A stretch of 64,000 nt of DNA from Siphonodentalium dalli. Lineage: Eukaryota > Mollusca > Scaphopoda > Gadilida > Siphonodentaliidae. The stretch covers positions 143,238,351 through 143,302,350 of the forward strand of contig CP136062.1 in NCBI GenBank assembly GCA_032622095.1, written 5' to 3'. Both the position numbers and the translations under genes were made by a program. Below, in pieces: positions 1-12,236 of this stretch (its first letter is position 1; each line of letters starts with the position of its first letter). The notes beneath the pieces are model-generated. The model worked only from the letters and a program-made list of their open reading frames with translations. It was not told the DNA's origin and ran no database searches.

Positions 1-1199
1 AATCCTTAACCAAGTATGCATTCTTTTTAGGAAAGTCCACATTGAACTCTCAAATGTACATGTACGCATACCCTGATGAATTATATATTCCTATTCTTCA
101 CTATGTTATTATTTTCATTATTAGTTTGTACAGCGTGTCGATATTTTGCATGGCCAACTGTAAGCTGCGACATTCTGCATCATACAGATGGTAGTTATAC
201 TAATTCACTCCGTGTGATGTACGATGTAGCACTTCCATTTGACTATGCATAATATCAAACTTATTGCACGCCGCAGACATGACAATGTTCTCATGTTCTG
301 TCGGCTACACATGTATAGCGATATAAATTATATTGATTATATTATACAATTATATAAGCTTATATATATGTATGCTGTTGATGGTGCTCATTCAAACTGT
401 GTCAATTAGCAGGAGATGATATAACTCAACTCTGCGCAGAACAAGCCCGCAAATTGGTCAGACAAAACCAGCACCCACCCACCACACTAGATTTAATAAG
501 TAACCGTTAATTAGTATATATAGAATTATCCGGCGATATAATCAAAATTGAAGGTCATTCTGATACAAGTTGCATGTTATATACCAACTCAGTAATTTGT
601 GGCGGCATGTTCAGGTGATGAACTCAATAAGCGAACATATAGGATGTTTGTTGAGATCATTTTCCGAACATTCCCAGTGTAAATCAAACTTCAGCAGTCC
701 ACAGTTCAGGTCAGTGATACTGATAGTAATATCTATTTTCCGTTACAAACATCGACAATCTTCGTTATTAGATTACCTGTTTACTTTCCACACAATCAGC
801 GACATTCCGCTTACACGTGCTTCTGTTTTCATTAGGTTAGATAAAAAAAGAAAAAACGTACCTGACATCTTCGTACACCAAGATAAAACGATTAACCCAT
901 GACGGGTGAAATATTTCCTCATTGCACCGGAGACATGTATATAATATGTATATACCCTATCATAATATTTATATTATCTTCTGTAAATAACTCTTTGTAA
1001 TTCTCTATATATTCATATGAATTCGAGAATAAATCATCAACAATCAGTTCATCCGGTTGTAAAGAGTATAGAAAATCCTGTCAGATTTTACAAAATTTCT
1101 GGAAATTATTGACTGTTATCACAACAAGTAGTGATATAAAACTGTTAAGTATTTATTCCCTGCATGAGTTATACTATAATGCTTGTGTTTATATTGTAG
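1..1199. other. No gene recognised
   Basis: AT-rich sequence upstream of the first host exon. I see no exon with protein similarity, no RNA gene and no complete transposon here. It may be an upstream intron or the 5' flank of the plus-strand gene that follows. Confidence 0.4.
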
Positions 1200-1232
1200 G
1201 ATGGCAACATTGGTACAAGAGGCTTAGAAAGT

Positions 1233-4200
1233 ATGTCAGATCAACAAACATTTGTCATGAGTTTGCCAAAGAAGCTACGGCACAAATACGAGATCATATA
1301 CCAACCAGTTCATCTGGATGTGAGTATGCAATATTTAATATATCTTTCTATACTTAATGGATTCTCCCATTGGTTATAAAAGTATACATTGGAATGGTCT
1401 ATTATTCAGCTGGAGGGATGTTCAGGAAAAATAAGCAGACAATAGATAATATTAAAAGTGCAGAAGGACTCCTATTTATTGGAGGGAAATGTTCAGGTAA
1501 TAAGTTCAACAAACGATCTATGGTTGTTTGTTGAACTTATTATCTAAACATTTCCTAAGGGATAACTACTCATCAATGAGTAGTTGGCTGGTCAGCATTT
1601 ATAAAGGGAACTCTGAAATTAGTGCCCCTGAACCAGTGTATCTCGTTGTTTGTAACTGTATGATGTTCCAGAATTGTGTATGATAATAGTATTTCTGCCT
1701 TTGGATGAAGTTAGTTTTGGGTTTTCATGATCATCCCGTTTAATATTTCCATTGAAAAATTACCAAAATGACAACGGCCCAGCAGATGACGTCTTGACGT
1801 CCTAAAGCAGTGAAGATGTTAATAGGGTTTCAAGTTCTATATCACATGTAAAATATTATTAAAAATAAAAGCTAACAGTAAGACCATTTAAATTAAATTA
1901 AATTGTGCTCCTGGTAATTTTTACTTATAACTATGATGTGAGTAGCTTGATTTTTTTGTTTCTATTGCCATGGGTTGGCGTCCGTCATCCGTGCATGTGT
2001 ACATCAACAATTTTCTTTTGCTCACCCTACAGGCCGCATCCCTCATCCAATCATCACCAAACTTCATACTCTAAACCAATACAAAGAGGCAGTTCCTTGG
2101 AACGAAGGTCAATATGGACTCCCGGTGTAACAGGATATCTCCCCCCAGAGATATTCTTCCATCCCCCTTCATATAGATCTTCGGGGTGACCTCTAGATGG
2201 GAGCCATAATTTTTTTTCTAAATTCGTTAAAAAAAACGGCAGCCATTTTGGATTTTAAATTTGATTCCATTGGCACACGCTGCAGCCCGCATTTTTTGAA
2301 GAAATGTTTTGAAAATTACAGGCATGTTTAGGATCACCTCTAGATGGGAGCTATCGAAATTTAGCGATTTTCTTGAATTTGACTCTTTGCATAACTAAAT
2401 ACTTTGGCTCACTCTACAGACCACATCCCTCATCTGATCGGCACCAAACTTCTAATGGGTCTTCGGGGTGACCTCTAGATGGGAGTCATCAATTATTTTC
2501 GAAATTCGTAGAAAACATGGCTGCCAGTGGCCATTTTGGATTTTTCTCTTTGCCTGACTAAATCCTTCGGCACACCCTACAGGCCACATTCCTTATCCAA
2601 TCATCACCAAACTTAATATGGATCTTCGGGGGTGTCCTCCAGATTGGAGCCATCAATTATTTCTGAAATTTGTTATAAAACATGGCTGCCAGAAGCCATC
2701 TTGGATTTCAAATTTGAATCCATCCGCACACCCTACAGCCCACATTTATTGGTGAAATGTTTGAAATGAAAATAATTTCATCTACACAATACAAGACTTT
2801 TACTTTAACTTTTTGCCTTTCCTTCTTCTTTATCATTCTATTCATTGCTCAGCAAAAAATAAACTCCTTCCCAAGTTGAGCTGCAGTGACATTGACACTT
2901 TCATTTTTTTTTTCTCAACCCAAAACACTTATATGATTTTCTGAACATCCCATCAAATTAATGATGTCAGTCTATAAGCTGTTTCTCTATAAACCATTCC
3001 AATGTATAATTTAAAACTGAGTGGGAGGATCCATTTAGGAATTAACCCTTTCATGTCGGGAGCTGCGCTGGTGCAGCATTAAAGATCCTGTTCCAATGCA
3101 TTCTCTTAAATAGGGAGCCTCGCATATATAAGAGAATGCACTGGCTTACAAGATCAAGGTAAATATTGTTAGTCCAATGTATTCTCTTATATATGCGAGG
3201 CTCCCTATGGGAGACTCACATATATATATATATATGAGAATGCATTGGCACAGGGTTTTCGCAAAATTTCAGGAAGCTCCAGTCATGGAAGGGTTAATGA
3301 TGTCAGTCTATAAGCTGTTTCTCTATAGACCATTTCAATGTATAATTTAGAACTGATTGAGGGAATCCATTTAGAAATTAATTCATCTATTGTGAACAGT
3401 AAACAATGAAAACATTTTAATTTGCACTTTGCAGGCAGCTCAGAGTTCCACTAGAATGGAGGAAGGCAGACAATTATCAGGAAAACTTACAGAAAAAACC
3501 ATCGACGCCTACAGAACAGCCAACAGATTCTTTCAAGCTTTTGTTGATCATGTAAGTTTATTTCCTGATTAAACGGACATGGCTCATTCTAACCTCAAAA
3601 TTTTATCTACGATAGGTTGATAAATACACAAGATATTTATACACCGGCTTCATATGCTCTGAACAACACTTGCCAAAGTCACAGCCAGTTTCCAGCCGTT
3701 TTAAATTTTTTGTCAGAAATCAGACAAACCTCTTTATTTCTACCATTTCAGGAATAGACCAACACGGAACAGTCTTTTCTGTTCCGTGTCGTGCAATTGG
3801 CTGTTTTATTTGTTTGGGACCCAAACACCATGTTCATAGAACTTTGTATTTTTCATTACTTCAATTTGTCTTTTTGGGTTACAGAATGCTCGTAGAAAAA
3901 TTCAGGAAAGGTGGTTCGCATATTTATTGACCTATTTCGAAAAATTCGAAAGCGAATAATATTACCGTATGTGTATTTTGGAGCGCAAACTGCCATGTGG
4001 CTTTAAGATGTGGAGTTATGTCACAAGCCAAAAACTAATATTATGCATCAGGTAGTCTGGTCGGTCTTGTTATTTAATAACTTCATTGATACTCTATTTG
4101 TAGTTCATGCATACTACTTGATTATAACAATTAGTCAGTTGATTACACACATTATGTCGCAGTTAGTTTCAATGCATAGAGCACCATGTCCAGAAGCTCA

Positions 4201-7200
4201 AGTTCAATCAACTGACTCAAATATTATTTATCTGTTGACATTTTCGCATGACTTCCTCAAGAACAACAAAACAACACTGATGTTGTCTTGCAACACAAAG
4301 AATTTAAATTGCATCAATTACAGAAATTATTGTTCATATTCATGCCCCCCTCTGGTCTCTCAGTTGGTAAGGTGCATTGTGCTTTAGGCCCACATATGCT
4401 GTCCAGCTATGGCGAACCTGGTTCATTTTCCACCATGTGCAGATTTGTGATTCAAACAAATAATCATAATAATGACAGTTTTTTATAACGATTAACCAAT
4501 TACTTGCTTTAACACGCTTTTTATTGACCACTCGTCATTTTTCCATCTTGTCTGTATGACCATCTGTATGTCCGTAGACACTTTATGCATGGTGTAATAA
4601 CTCAAACATTTTCTATTCGATCGGAATTTTGTATATGAATTTCTCAGCCCAAAACACAGATCGAGTTCAAATATGGGTTTGATCTGATTTTTTTTAATGG
4701 AGTTATGGCCCTTTTTCGAGAAAAAAAAATGTTATATATTTTTGATTAAATATTAATTTAAAAAAAAATAAAAAATATGTTATTATGTACATTTGTCTAT
4801 AAGAGTACATAACAGTATATACTCTATAATTTAACATCAAAACTCTAAATTATGATTCCGATCATAGTAATTTATTATCGCCAAGGTATGGGTTAAACAT
4901 CTGCCGATCATGATCAGCCTCTCGTTTAAACATTACAATATTACCCCAGTCATTTGCACAAACCAACCAATGAACCGGCTGCAGCCATTGCAGGTGCTGC
5001 TCTAGTCTGATCAGAACATGCTCTGATACTTAACAGTATGACAAGCTGACTGGTACTCGTTTAACGCATGAGTGGCGTAAAGCTGACACAGTACGAGCAA
5101 CCTTGCTCAAGGGTCACAACTTGGCACGGGATTTGAAACAGCGAACATTCTGACAATTGCACATCGTTCAAAGCGGCCAAGCCACTGCTGTGTGAAGACT
5201 CACAATTAACCAATGTTGTGTATACAGCAAATACAAGTCTGTTATGCTAATCACTGGACCACGGGGCAAAGGGAAGGTAACCTGGTTTAGTGTATCTGGG
5301 CAAGATTGTCAGATTGTTCAGGGATTAACCCTTCCATGATGGGAGCGTGCTGGTGCAGCATTAAAAATCCTGTGCCAGTGCATTCGCTTACTAGTATATA
5401 TGTGAGTCTCCCATAGGGAGCCTCACATATATAGGGGATACTCTGGCTTACAAGGTCAAGGCAACTATTGTCAGGCCAATGTGTTCTCTTCTATATGCAA
5501 GGCTCCCTGTAGGAAACTCAAATATATAAGAGAATGAATTGACACAGGGTTTTCAGGAAGCTCCAGTCATGAAAGGGTTAATTGTTTCTACGTGCAGCAA
5601 AGTGATTTCCAGGTGAAATTAACCCTCTGCATGGTCTTTCCTCCACCTTTAAAACTGGTGTTGTGATATTCCTAGCAGTTGAAACAATGATAAACTCCAT
5701 TAAAGCTAAACTGATGGTACAGAGACTGACATGGTTTTCTGAGTGGATTGTGTGATCGTCAAATTTCATATATTTTCTCTTATGTATTTTCTAGTCCTAC
5801 AAAGACATTGATTATGTAATCAAGGACAGGAACTTCCTCGAAGGGATTCTGGACACCGAGTTCTTTGATCCGACGGAACAGAAAGGAATATTCTACAAAG
5901 GTATATACCATACTTCAAGCTTCTTACTAGACACAGTACTCAGTGCCAAAAATATTAGTTTTTCACAAGTTGAAACCAAGAATTACAATCCATAACCACA
6001 ATAATTTCCAAATCAGGCAATCCATGTTATGGGGCTTTAATATATTCCAGTTTTGTACCAAACATTCACATTAATGTAATGTGAAACACTCCGGTAGGGT
6101 GATGAAATAGAAATAGAGAATATTCTTACTCAAAGTTGTTATTTTATGAATATTAATCCAAATTGACCATACACACCGCCACTGTAATGTAATTATTAAA
6201 TGCAATGGCTCTAGATGATGAAATCATTTGTGTTAGTTTATTTTGCAGACAGATAGTTGCGTCCCAAAACGAGATGTAAATATTTACAATTGAGCGTAGT
6301 TCAGACGATGTTTTCTATGGAGTGGTATGGTCGATTTCTATGAAATTATCGGCGATGTTAGTAGAATGCTATAAGCTAGTTAGTAGAATGATAAGCTGTT
6401 TTGTTGAATATTTTATATGAACATTTGCCACCAATAATTAGGATTCCTTTTGCACTTGTATTATCTGTTCATCTGTCTGTCATCTGCTTATATTTCCTTT
6501 GCATCCCTCTAAGTGATAAATAGACCATTCCCATGTGTACTTTTATAACTGATGGGACAAGCCATTCAGTAAAGAAATGTTTAACTATGAGGTTGTGTCA
6601 TGGTTGATTTGATTATCTGCATGTTCCCTACACAATAGTCTTTTACATTGCCTTCATTATTTTATTACTCAGATAATGGCTATGGATTTGGAGAGTGTTT
6701 GTTTTACGGCAACGAGATGATCCTGATCATATTTGATATTATGTTCTTCTGTACTGTGGATCTGTTAGCAGCAGATTTTGTCCTGGCAGGGTGTCTGACC
6801 TTTCTCATGGATGAGGTACGTGGATATATATGATTGTTCAGCCGAGGGCTGAGAGGATTAGGGGGGATTTTTGATGATAAAGACAATAAATTTTCTAAAT
6901 TAACAAACTGTGATCATATGAGGTTTGACTGGTATAGGGATATATTTCATTCTTTTACTTTAGTTTCATGTCCTAAAGCTCGCTGCGCACCTGAGCATTA
7001 TTGCTGAAGACTATGCCTTGCGAGACAAAATTCTGGCGAGGCGTGTTAAGCAATAGTGCTAAACTCCCAGAGACCTTTCTCGGAAAAATATTTTGAACTG
7101 AAAATAATTTCATCTACACAATAAAATCCCTTTACTGAAGCTTTTTAACTTTCCTTCTTCTTTATCATTCCATTGACTGCTCAGTATAAAATTAACGCCT

Positions 7201-7327
7201 CTCCAAGTTGAACTACAGTTTCATTTCACACTTTCATCTTTTTCAGTTCCTGTATCACATTCGTAACGTTAGAGGGAGGAAGAATCTGGCGACAAAGACA
7301 CTTGTCGACGAGAGGTTCCTGATTTAA
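1233..7327 (+). CDS. Host gene of unrecognised function, five coding exons
   Basis: Five exons join in one open frame with GT-AG introns: 1200-1319 (first Met at 1233), 3435-3551, 5795-5900, 6673-6815 and 7247-7327, which ends in TAA. Acceptors are preceded by pyrimidine tracts and donors are gtgagt, gtaagt, gtatat and gtacgt. From the first visible Met the product is 177 aa. The frame is open to the 5' edge of exon 1, so upstream coding exons are possible. The N-terminal half is charged and helical (for example KKLRHKYEIIYQP); exon 4 encodes a strongly hydrophobic stretch of about 30 residues (MILIIFDIMFFC onward) that could be a membrane or buried helix; the C-terminus is basic and ends ERFLI. 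I do not recognise the family. Coding potential rests on four consistent splice junctions with matching phases. Confidence 0.6.
1350..1584 (+). mobile_element. TTAA-type MITE, family B, copy 1 (degenerate ends)
   Basis: Copy of a dispersed repeat with the conserved start AATGGATTCTCCCATT and an internal block around GGGAAATGTTCAGATAATAAG. Other copies are at 16640-16863, 16992-17164, 18958-19192 and 26159-26426. Complete copies are bounded by TTAACCCTTT and AAAGGGTTAA, the pattern of piggyBac-like non-autonomous elements. The ends are eroded in this copy. Confidence 0.6.
2017..2770 (+). repeat. Degenerate ~150-bp tandem repeat
   Basis: At least three diverged units recur, each carrying phrases such as CACCCTACAGGCC, GGGGTGACCTCTAGATGGG and GCCATTTTGGAT. 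A related sequence lies in the opposite orientation at about 18225-18615 inside an NDUFV2 intron. The reading frames here are repeat-derived and I do not consider them genes. Confidence 0.6.
3042..3297 (+). mobile_element. TTAA-type MITE, family A, copy 1
   Basis: Bounded by TTAACCCTTTCATG and CATGGAAGGGTTAA, so TTAA target plus CCCTTTCATGAC-like terminal inverted repeats (piggyBac-like). The interior is a self-complementary series of blocks (CAGTGCATTCTCTTA / TAAGAGAATGCACTG). It is flanked by two copies of an 88-bp direct repeat (2958-3045 and 3294-3381), itself an end fragment of family B. Confidence 0.75.
3552..5324. other. Intron sequence, no gene seen
   Basis: Intron of the plus-strand host gene. 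Short open frames at 3670-3930 and 4010-4488 show no recognisable protein and are probably chance. Nothing else identified. Confidence 0.4.
5325..5581 (+). mobile_element. TTAA-type MITE, family A, copy 2
   Basis: TTAACCCTTCCATGATGGGAGC at the left and CAGTCATGAAAGGGTTAA at the right, with the same self-complementary blocks as copy 1. It lies in the intron just upstream of the exon at 5795. Confidence 0.75.
6062..6380 (-). mobile_element. Family E repeat (AGTGATGTGAAACACTC type), partial
   Basis: Starts AATGTGAAACACTCCGGTAGGG. It is the reverse of the repeats at 28021-28398 and 30553-30937, with shared blocks around TCTATGGAGTGGTATGGTCGA and AATTGAGCGTAGTTCAGACG. Non-coding intronic insertion. 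Confidence 0.5.
6419..6575 (-). mobile_element. Family B MITE fragment
   Basis: Reverse-orientation remnant of family B (ATAGACCATTCCCATGTG, TTATAACTGATGGGACAAGCC) in the intron before the exon at 6673. Confidence 0.4.
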
Positions 7328-7431
7328 ACACAAAGTGCTTTTAAGAGAGATATCAAACACTCATTGCTTCATGGCGAAATGTTGACAGCAGAAAACTTGT
7401 GATTACCTGCAGTCATACTGAAATGTCTAAA

Positions 7432-7640
7432 GTAATGCCCTAAATAATCGACTCCTTAATCACAGCAGAATTATGGGTAATTTTTCAGGATTTAGTCAGA
7501 AATATGGCTCGTTGCCATTCATCGGAAAGCTCTCACTGAGAGTTTTCCGATGAATGGCAACAAGCCATATCTCCGACTAAATCCTGAAAAATTACCCATA
7601 ATTCTGTGTGGTTAAGGAGTCGATTATTTAGGGCATTACT
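7432..7640. mobile_element. Palindromic foldback MITE (family D)
   Basis: A nearly perfect ~208-bp palindrome running from GTAATGCCCTAAATAATCGA to its reverse complement, with its centre near 7535 (CTCTCACTGAGAG). Partial single-arm copies occur at about 14908-15010 and 20908-21020. It lies about 100 bp downstream of the host gene stop codon, so it may sit in the 3' UTR. Confidence 0.75.
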
Positions 7641-9882
7641 GTACATTAAATCTGATCAATCAAGTGTTAAAAAATGGCAAACAATGACTTTAATATATGT
7701 CTGTATACCCAATTGTACCTTACAAGTTTATTGATATTTTTTGAATGGAGGAAATTATTTTAATGAGGTGAACATGAAAAAAACATTAACAAGTCAGTTT
7801 ATTCAACATTTTAGTTTCAGCGATTTCCACAGCTTACACTCGCAGCAACCTATCTGCACAATGCTTAAATTTGTCCTATCCTACTGGTGACCATTCCAAA
7901 TATATGACACACAACATTGTAAACTATTGGAATAAAGATCATGAGAGATTCCGATATGGCTTGTAGATTATGATTTTTCTTTAAAAAAACATTTATGCTG
8001 TAGCATTCAATACCTGTATATTTTATGGACTCATGGACTCGTATGAACAACATGGTTGCTCTGGTATGAACAACATTGTTGAAGCCCATGCACTGACAAT
8101 CCGTCCTCAAATTATTACCTATTCAATATAATTCAATTACATTGATACAATTACTTTATGCTGACAAAATTTAGCGGAGAGAGTCTTTGTTCACTATTTC
8201 ATGGCCTTAAAATGTTTGCCTATTTTTTGTCATTGCCAAAAGTTGATTCGAGGTAATAACTGCCAGAAATGTTCCTACAGGGTTTCCTCTAGGGGTTGGG
8301 AGAATGGAAACTCTATAGCTTGGGGGGGGGGACCATGTTATGTCATCTATTGATTGATTGACTATTGAAAAAGCTAATTGTTACAAAGTCTGAACTAAAT
8401 AGGGATTTCCATTACTGCTGCTACAAAAAGCTTTCACTGACAATCCCCTCAGTATGATATCACTGCACACATTTCTCATTATAAATAGGTATACAATTGA
8501 CAGATATCTGCTTTCGGTTTTGTTTTCAGGAATAACAAATAAGGTGCTAACTGTTGAAGTTCTTGTAAATTCTTATTTCTATTCTCCTTGCTAGGTATTA
8601 TTGGTCAATTCTAGACTCTTCATGGAAACTTTTTTGTATTTAATTAGTTGTCTTAATCTCAAAATTTGTAAACGCTGCGTGACATTAGCAATGCTATTTT
8701 AGCTATATGGCGAGGTTTACTGGAATGACGGTTGCTGTATAGGAATTCTGACAAACTTCTGATTGGTTTCATTGTTTACCGTGTAGTGTTGTGATTGGCT
8801 TATACTGGCTTAATGCTTCTTGGAAGTAATCAGATTCCCTGTTATTTGCTACAGACTCTGGAACAGATAGCTTGTTCTATAGTCTGTATTTTCAAAATGT
8901 GGGGCCTCATCGTCAAGATATTTTGTACACAATTGGGATAGTGCTCAGCATGTGTTATTAGAATAAGATTGTTTGCAAACCAATAATTGCCTATATAAAA
9001 TTTTCTCTTGAAGAGAATTATTTTTCTTGAAATTAAGTTAACGGTTCACTGGTATTATTCAGCTGGCAAATTAAGTTACCAGTATTCATCCCCTGTTGGT
9101 GTTATTTATTGGGATATGTGTACTCAGCTGTATGATACAGACATCACCCAATGATTGGGTAGGGAAATGCGTCTGGTGGGAATATGGGATGGAGATCGGA
9201 CATTAAAAGGACCCACTATCCCTCTAGCGGAAGCCCTGCCTATGTTGTATGCATAACTTACTGTTCAGAGAGGCTGAGATCTGTTGTATTGTATTGTATT
9301 GTATATCGTTATTTATTTTTTTAACATTTCACTGCTCCGTCCTGAATATTTTTATTTCATCAATAAGCTGCATCTCCAACTACAGGTATTTATCCCACAA
9401 GGTGTATCTCAAATATTTTGTTCACAATCATAATCAAAATTCATAGATCTGAATATATCTCATTATATTTATGACATTCCAGTTCACTGATTTTCGTTGT
9501 ATAAATCTTGTGTCATAATTCATTATTTCCCATAATTCTGCTCCCTAGCCATTTGTGATTTCATTATTAAGGACTTTGCAGATGGCGTCGATAGTGCATC
9601 ATCTACATTTGAATTAGAAGGAACATCATTGAGGCTTTCACATGGTGTTGCAATGAAAACATCATCAAGACACAAGAATAGTACTGTAATTGGGCGTTTG
9701 ATGAACAATTTCTGTCATTATGACTGAAGACTGACGGAAATGGATCAATCATGTCAAGGCTGTATGAGTAGACATTGTTCTGGTTCAAATTTCACTTCTA
9801 ATTAAGCAGCGCCCTACATGGTCAATACATTCAAGTAATACAAACATAACACGTGCACCAAAGTATAAATTGAATAATTAGT
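7641..9882. other. Intergenic, no gene seen
   Basis: AT-rich sequence with no supported exon. Short segments (for example TAGGTATTATTGGTCAAT near 8595) recur near 27637 and mark further old repeats. A possible pair of CAGGG-type ends near 8280 and 9238 has no matching target duplication. Confidence 0.35.
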
Positions 9883-11231
9883 AGAGACCTTTCGCATCCT
9901 CACGTTTACGATTACGAATACGGATAGCTATTCGTAGTCGTAAGTTTATCCGTAGGGGCAAAGAGACCTTTCGCAAAACGACTACGCATAAGAGTTTTGA
10001 CGAACACGTACCATAATTATATCGTACCACTTTTAGAACTCAAAGCGTGTGTTTGGTATACAGTCCCTTAATACTTCACTTATCTTCTCATTTGCAACAA
10101 TGCGATAATCATGACCTATTTATTGTCATTAATTCGACCAGTCACAACCTACGACCTGGGATTCTCGTGATATATTGTGACAATACAGGTATAAATGTCT
10201 AGTCATATGTGGTGGAAATTCAGTTCGTTGTTATCATGGATGACCTGATAGGCGTTATGCTGATGGGGGAAGAGGGGTTCCTGAATTTGGACCTCACATC
10301 AATCACGACTCCACCACTTCAAGACCCTTCCAGTCCGCAATTTGATGTCAATGCGATTTCGGCTTCACGGGCCCATCACCTCTTGGGTTTAGGAAATCCT
10401 ACATAAGGTGGATGTGCTCGCTGATGGGCATCAATTTGAAACAAAGTCGACACTGTAGAAGCGATGTGCATCAAGAGGCTTTTTTTTGTGTCAGATATTT
10501 GACAAACCGGCAAAATTTCGTTGAACAAAATATTGATAAATAACAGGTTTTGGGCAATTTTATACTATAGTTGACTGTGGTTAGCATTAATTTTGGGCAA
10601 TTACTCGATTCTGATAACAGAAGCGGCATTTCAAAAAAACAAATTGTTTGGATCTGATGATTGGGACATCTAATCGGATTGAGTACCTTTTAAATGATGC
10701 ATTTGTGCGAGTTGTGTTTTTTAAATTTAAAATAAATGCAAAGAACAAACATAACAGAGACTGCTGAGCTCTGGTGATGTCGGTGTGTGTGCCAAATATT
10801 CTTTTAGTAACCCCAAATCCATGTCCGCTGTGTATTTTTTGGCGACTGGTTTCATAGTGCACTTCTATTACTGCAAAGTTTTGTATCGCAGCCAGCGATG
10901 ACTATCCGTTGCGAATAGCGATCTTATTTCACGGGAAGCTCGAGATTCACGACGACGAATAGAGTGATTGCCAATCTTAACAGCACACCGAGGTCGCAGC
11001 TCAATACAACTGGGTGGTTTACATGATATACATATACAGTCTCGAACGGAGTAAAGTAATATATTGCAGAAAATAAATTTCAGGTGTTATTTGAGCTTAT
11101 TAGAAACCATGAAATCGTACCGTTGTTACGGATAGTAAAATACGACAACGGTTAGAAAGTACACAACTGTTGGTGATGTAGTACCCTATCCGTATCCGTA
11201 ATCGTAAACGTGAGTTTTGCGAAAGGTCTCT
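9883..11231. mobile_element. Non-autonomous DNA transposon with ~46-bp TIRs, 3-bp TSD
   Basis: Left end AGAGACCTTTCGCA followed by CTCACGTTTACGATTACG; the right end is the inverse, finishing TTTTGCGAAAGGTCTCT. It is flanked by AGT on both sides, a 3-bp duplication compatible with the PIF/Harbinger superfamily (a TA duplication is an alternative reading). A second GAGACCTTTCGCAAAACGAC block lies inside at 9969. An internal frame at 10209-10406 (65 aa) is too short to assign. The internal segment 10485-10690 recurs in reverse near 41277-41490. Confidence 0.6.
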
Positions 11232-11232
11232 A

Positions 11233-11946
11233 GTGATAAACTTATGTTTTTATGCTGATAAAGCAAATATTTAAGAAAATATGACATTGTGTGTAAGGAC
11301 CTTTATATGGCTGGAAGACCTAAGGTGACTGAATATATGCTGAAGCTTGATTTCCACTATATATTGTGCCATTTCAAAATTTCATCAGAATGTGGTTATC
11401 TTGCCCATGATGGAGTTGCACACGTTATAATCATTATCTTTGGGGATCCAATCCAACAGCTTCAGTGTATCTCAGCAGCTGATTTTAATTTAAAAGTCAA
11501 CTCTGATTGAAATTGGGCTTCTAATTGAAAACCATTTTGGAAGTTAATGTGGTTTAGGTGTAACACCATAACGGTAGTGGAATTGGTCAGCAAACAAACA
11601 GTATCAAATGTTAATGTATGCCACCAAAGCATTTTGATATAAAAGTTGTCTCAAGTGGATGAAATGGTTTATGACAGAGTTTTAGTCTGCATTAGTTTAA
11701 ACTCAAATCACTATACTTTACACAACAATGGGTTGAGTTGGTATGAATTGTGCTATGGATGATACACTGTTTGAATGTTCTTGAATCAATTATTTATAAA
11801 GATCATGTTTTGAATACATATTTTATATAATGCTCACCATATTAAATTTATATAAAAATATTTTTTTGTTAAAAGTACGTTTATCCCATAAATATAAATT
11901 TGGGCTATTATTAGGTAAAATTTTACTATTGGTATATTGTGTATAA
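11233..11946. other. Intergenic, no gene seen
   Basis: No supported exon, RNA gene or transposon end recognised in this AT-rich stretch. Confidence 0.35.
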
Positions 11947-12084
11947 TTAACCCTTTCATGAACGGAGCAGCATTAAATATCCTGTGCCAGTGCATTCTCA
12001 TATATGCGAGTCTCCAATATAAGAGAATGCATTGGCACAGGGTTTTTGCAAAATTTCAGGAAGCTCCAGTCATGGAACGGTTAA
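11947..12084 (+). mobile_element. TTAA-type MITE, family A, short copy 3
   Basis: TTAACCCTTTCATGAACGGAGC to CAGTCATGGAACGGTTAA, only 138 bp: an internally deleted copy that keeps both ends. Confidence 0.7.
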
Positions 12085-12236
12085 AGACCCACGGTGCGAT
12101 TTGACACCAAATAAGTCGAAGTTCCCTTGATAATTTACATCTCACCAGGCAAAAGAAAAAGACAGTTATTCCGAGGTCAGAGTACCAATGATCATACTTG
12201 AGGATGATCTTATAGATCTACATTCATGGATGCTCT

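Noticed and set aside
8278-9238. hAT-like element between CAGGG-type ends
   Set aside because: The ends match only partly and the flanking 8-bp sequences differ.
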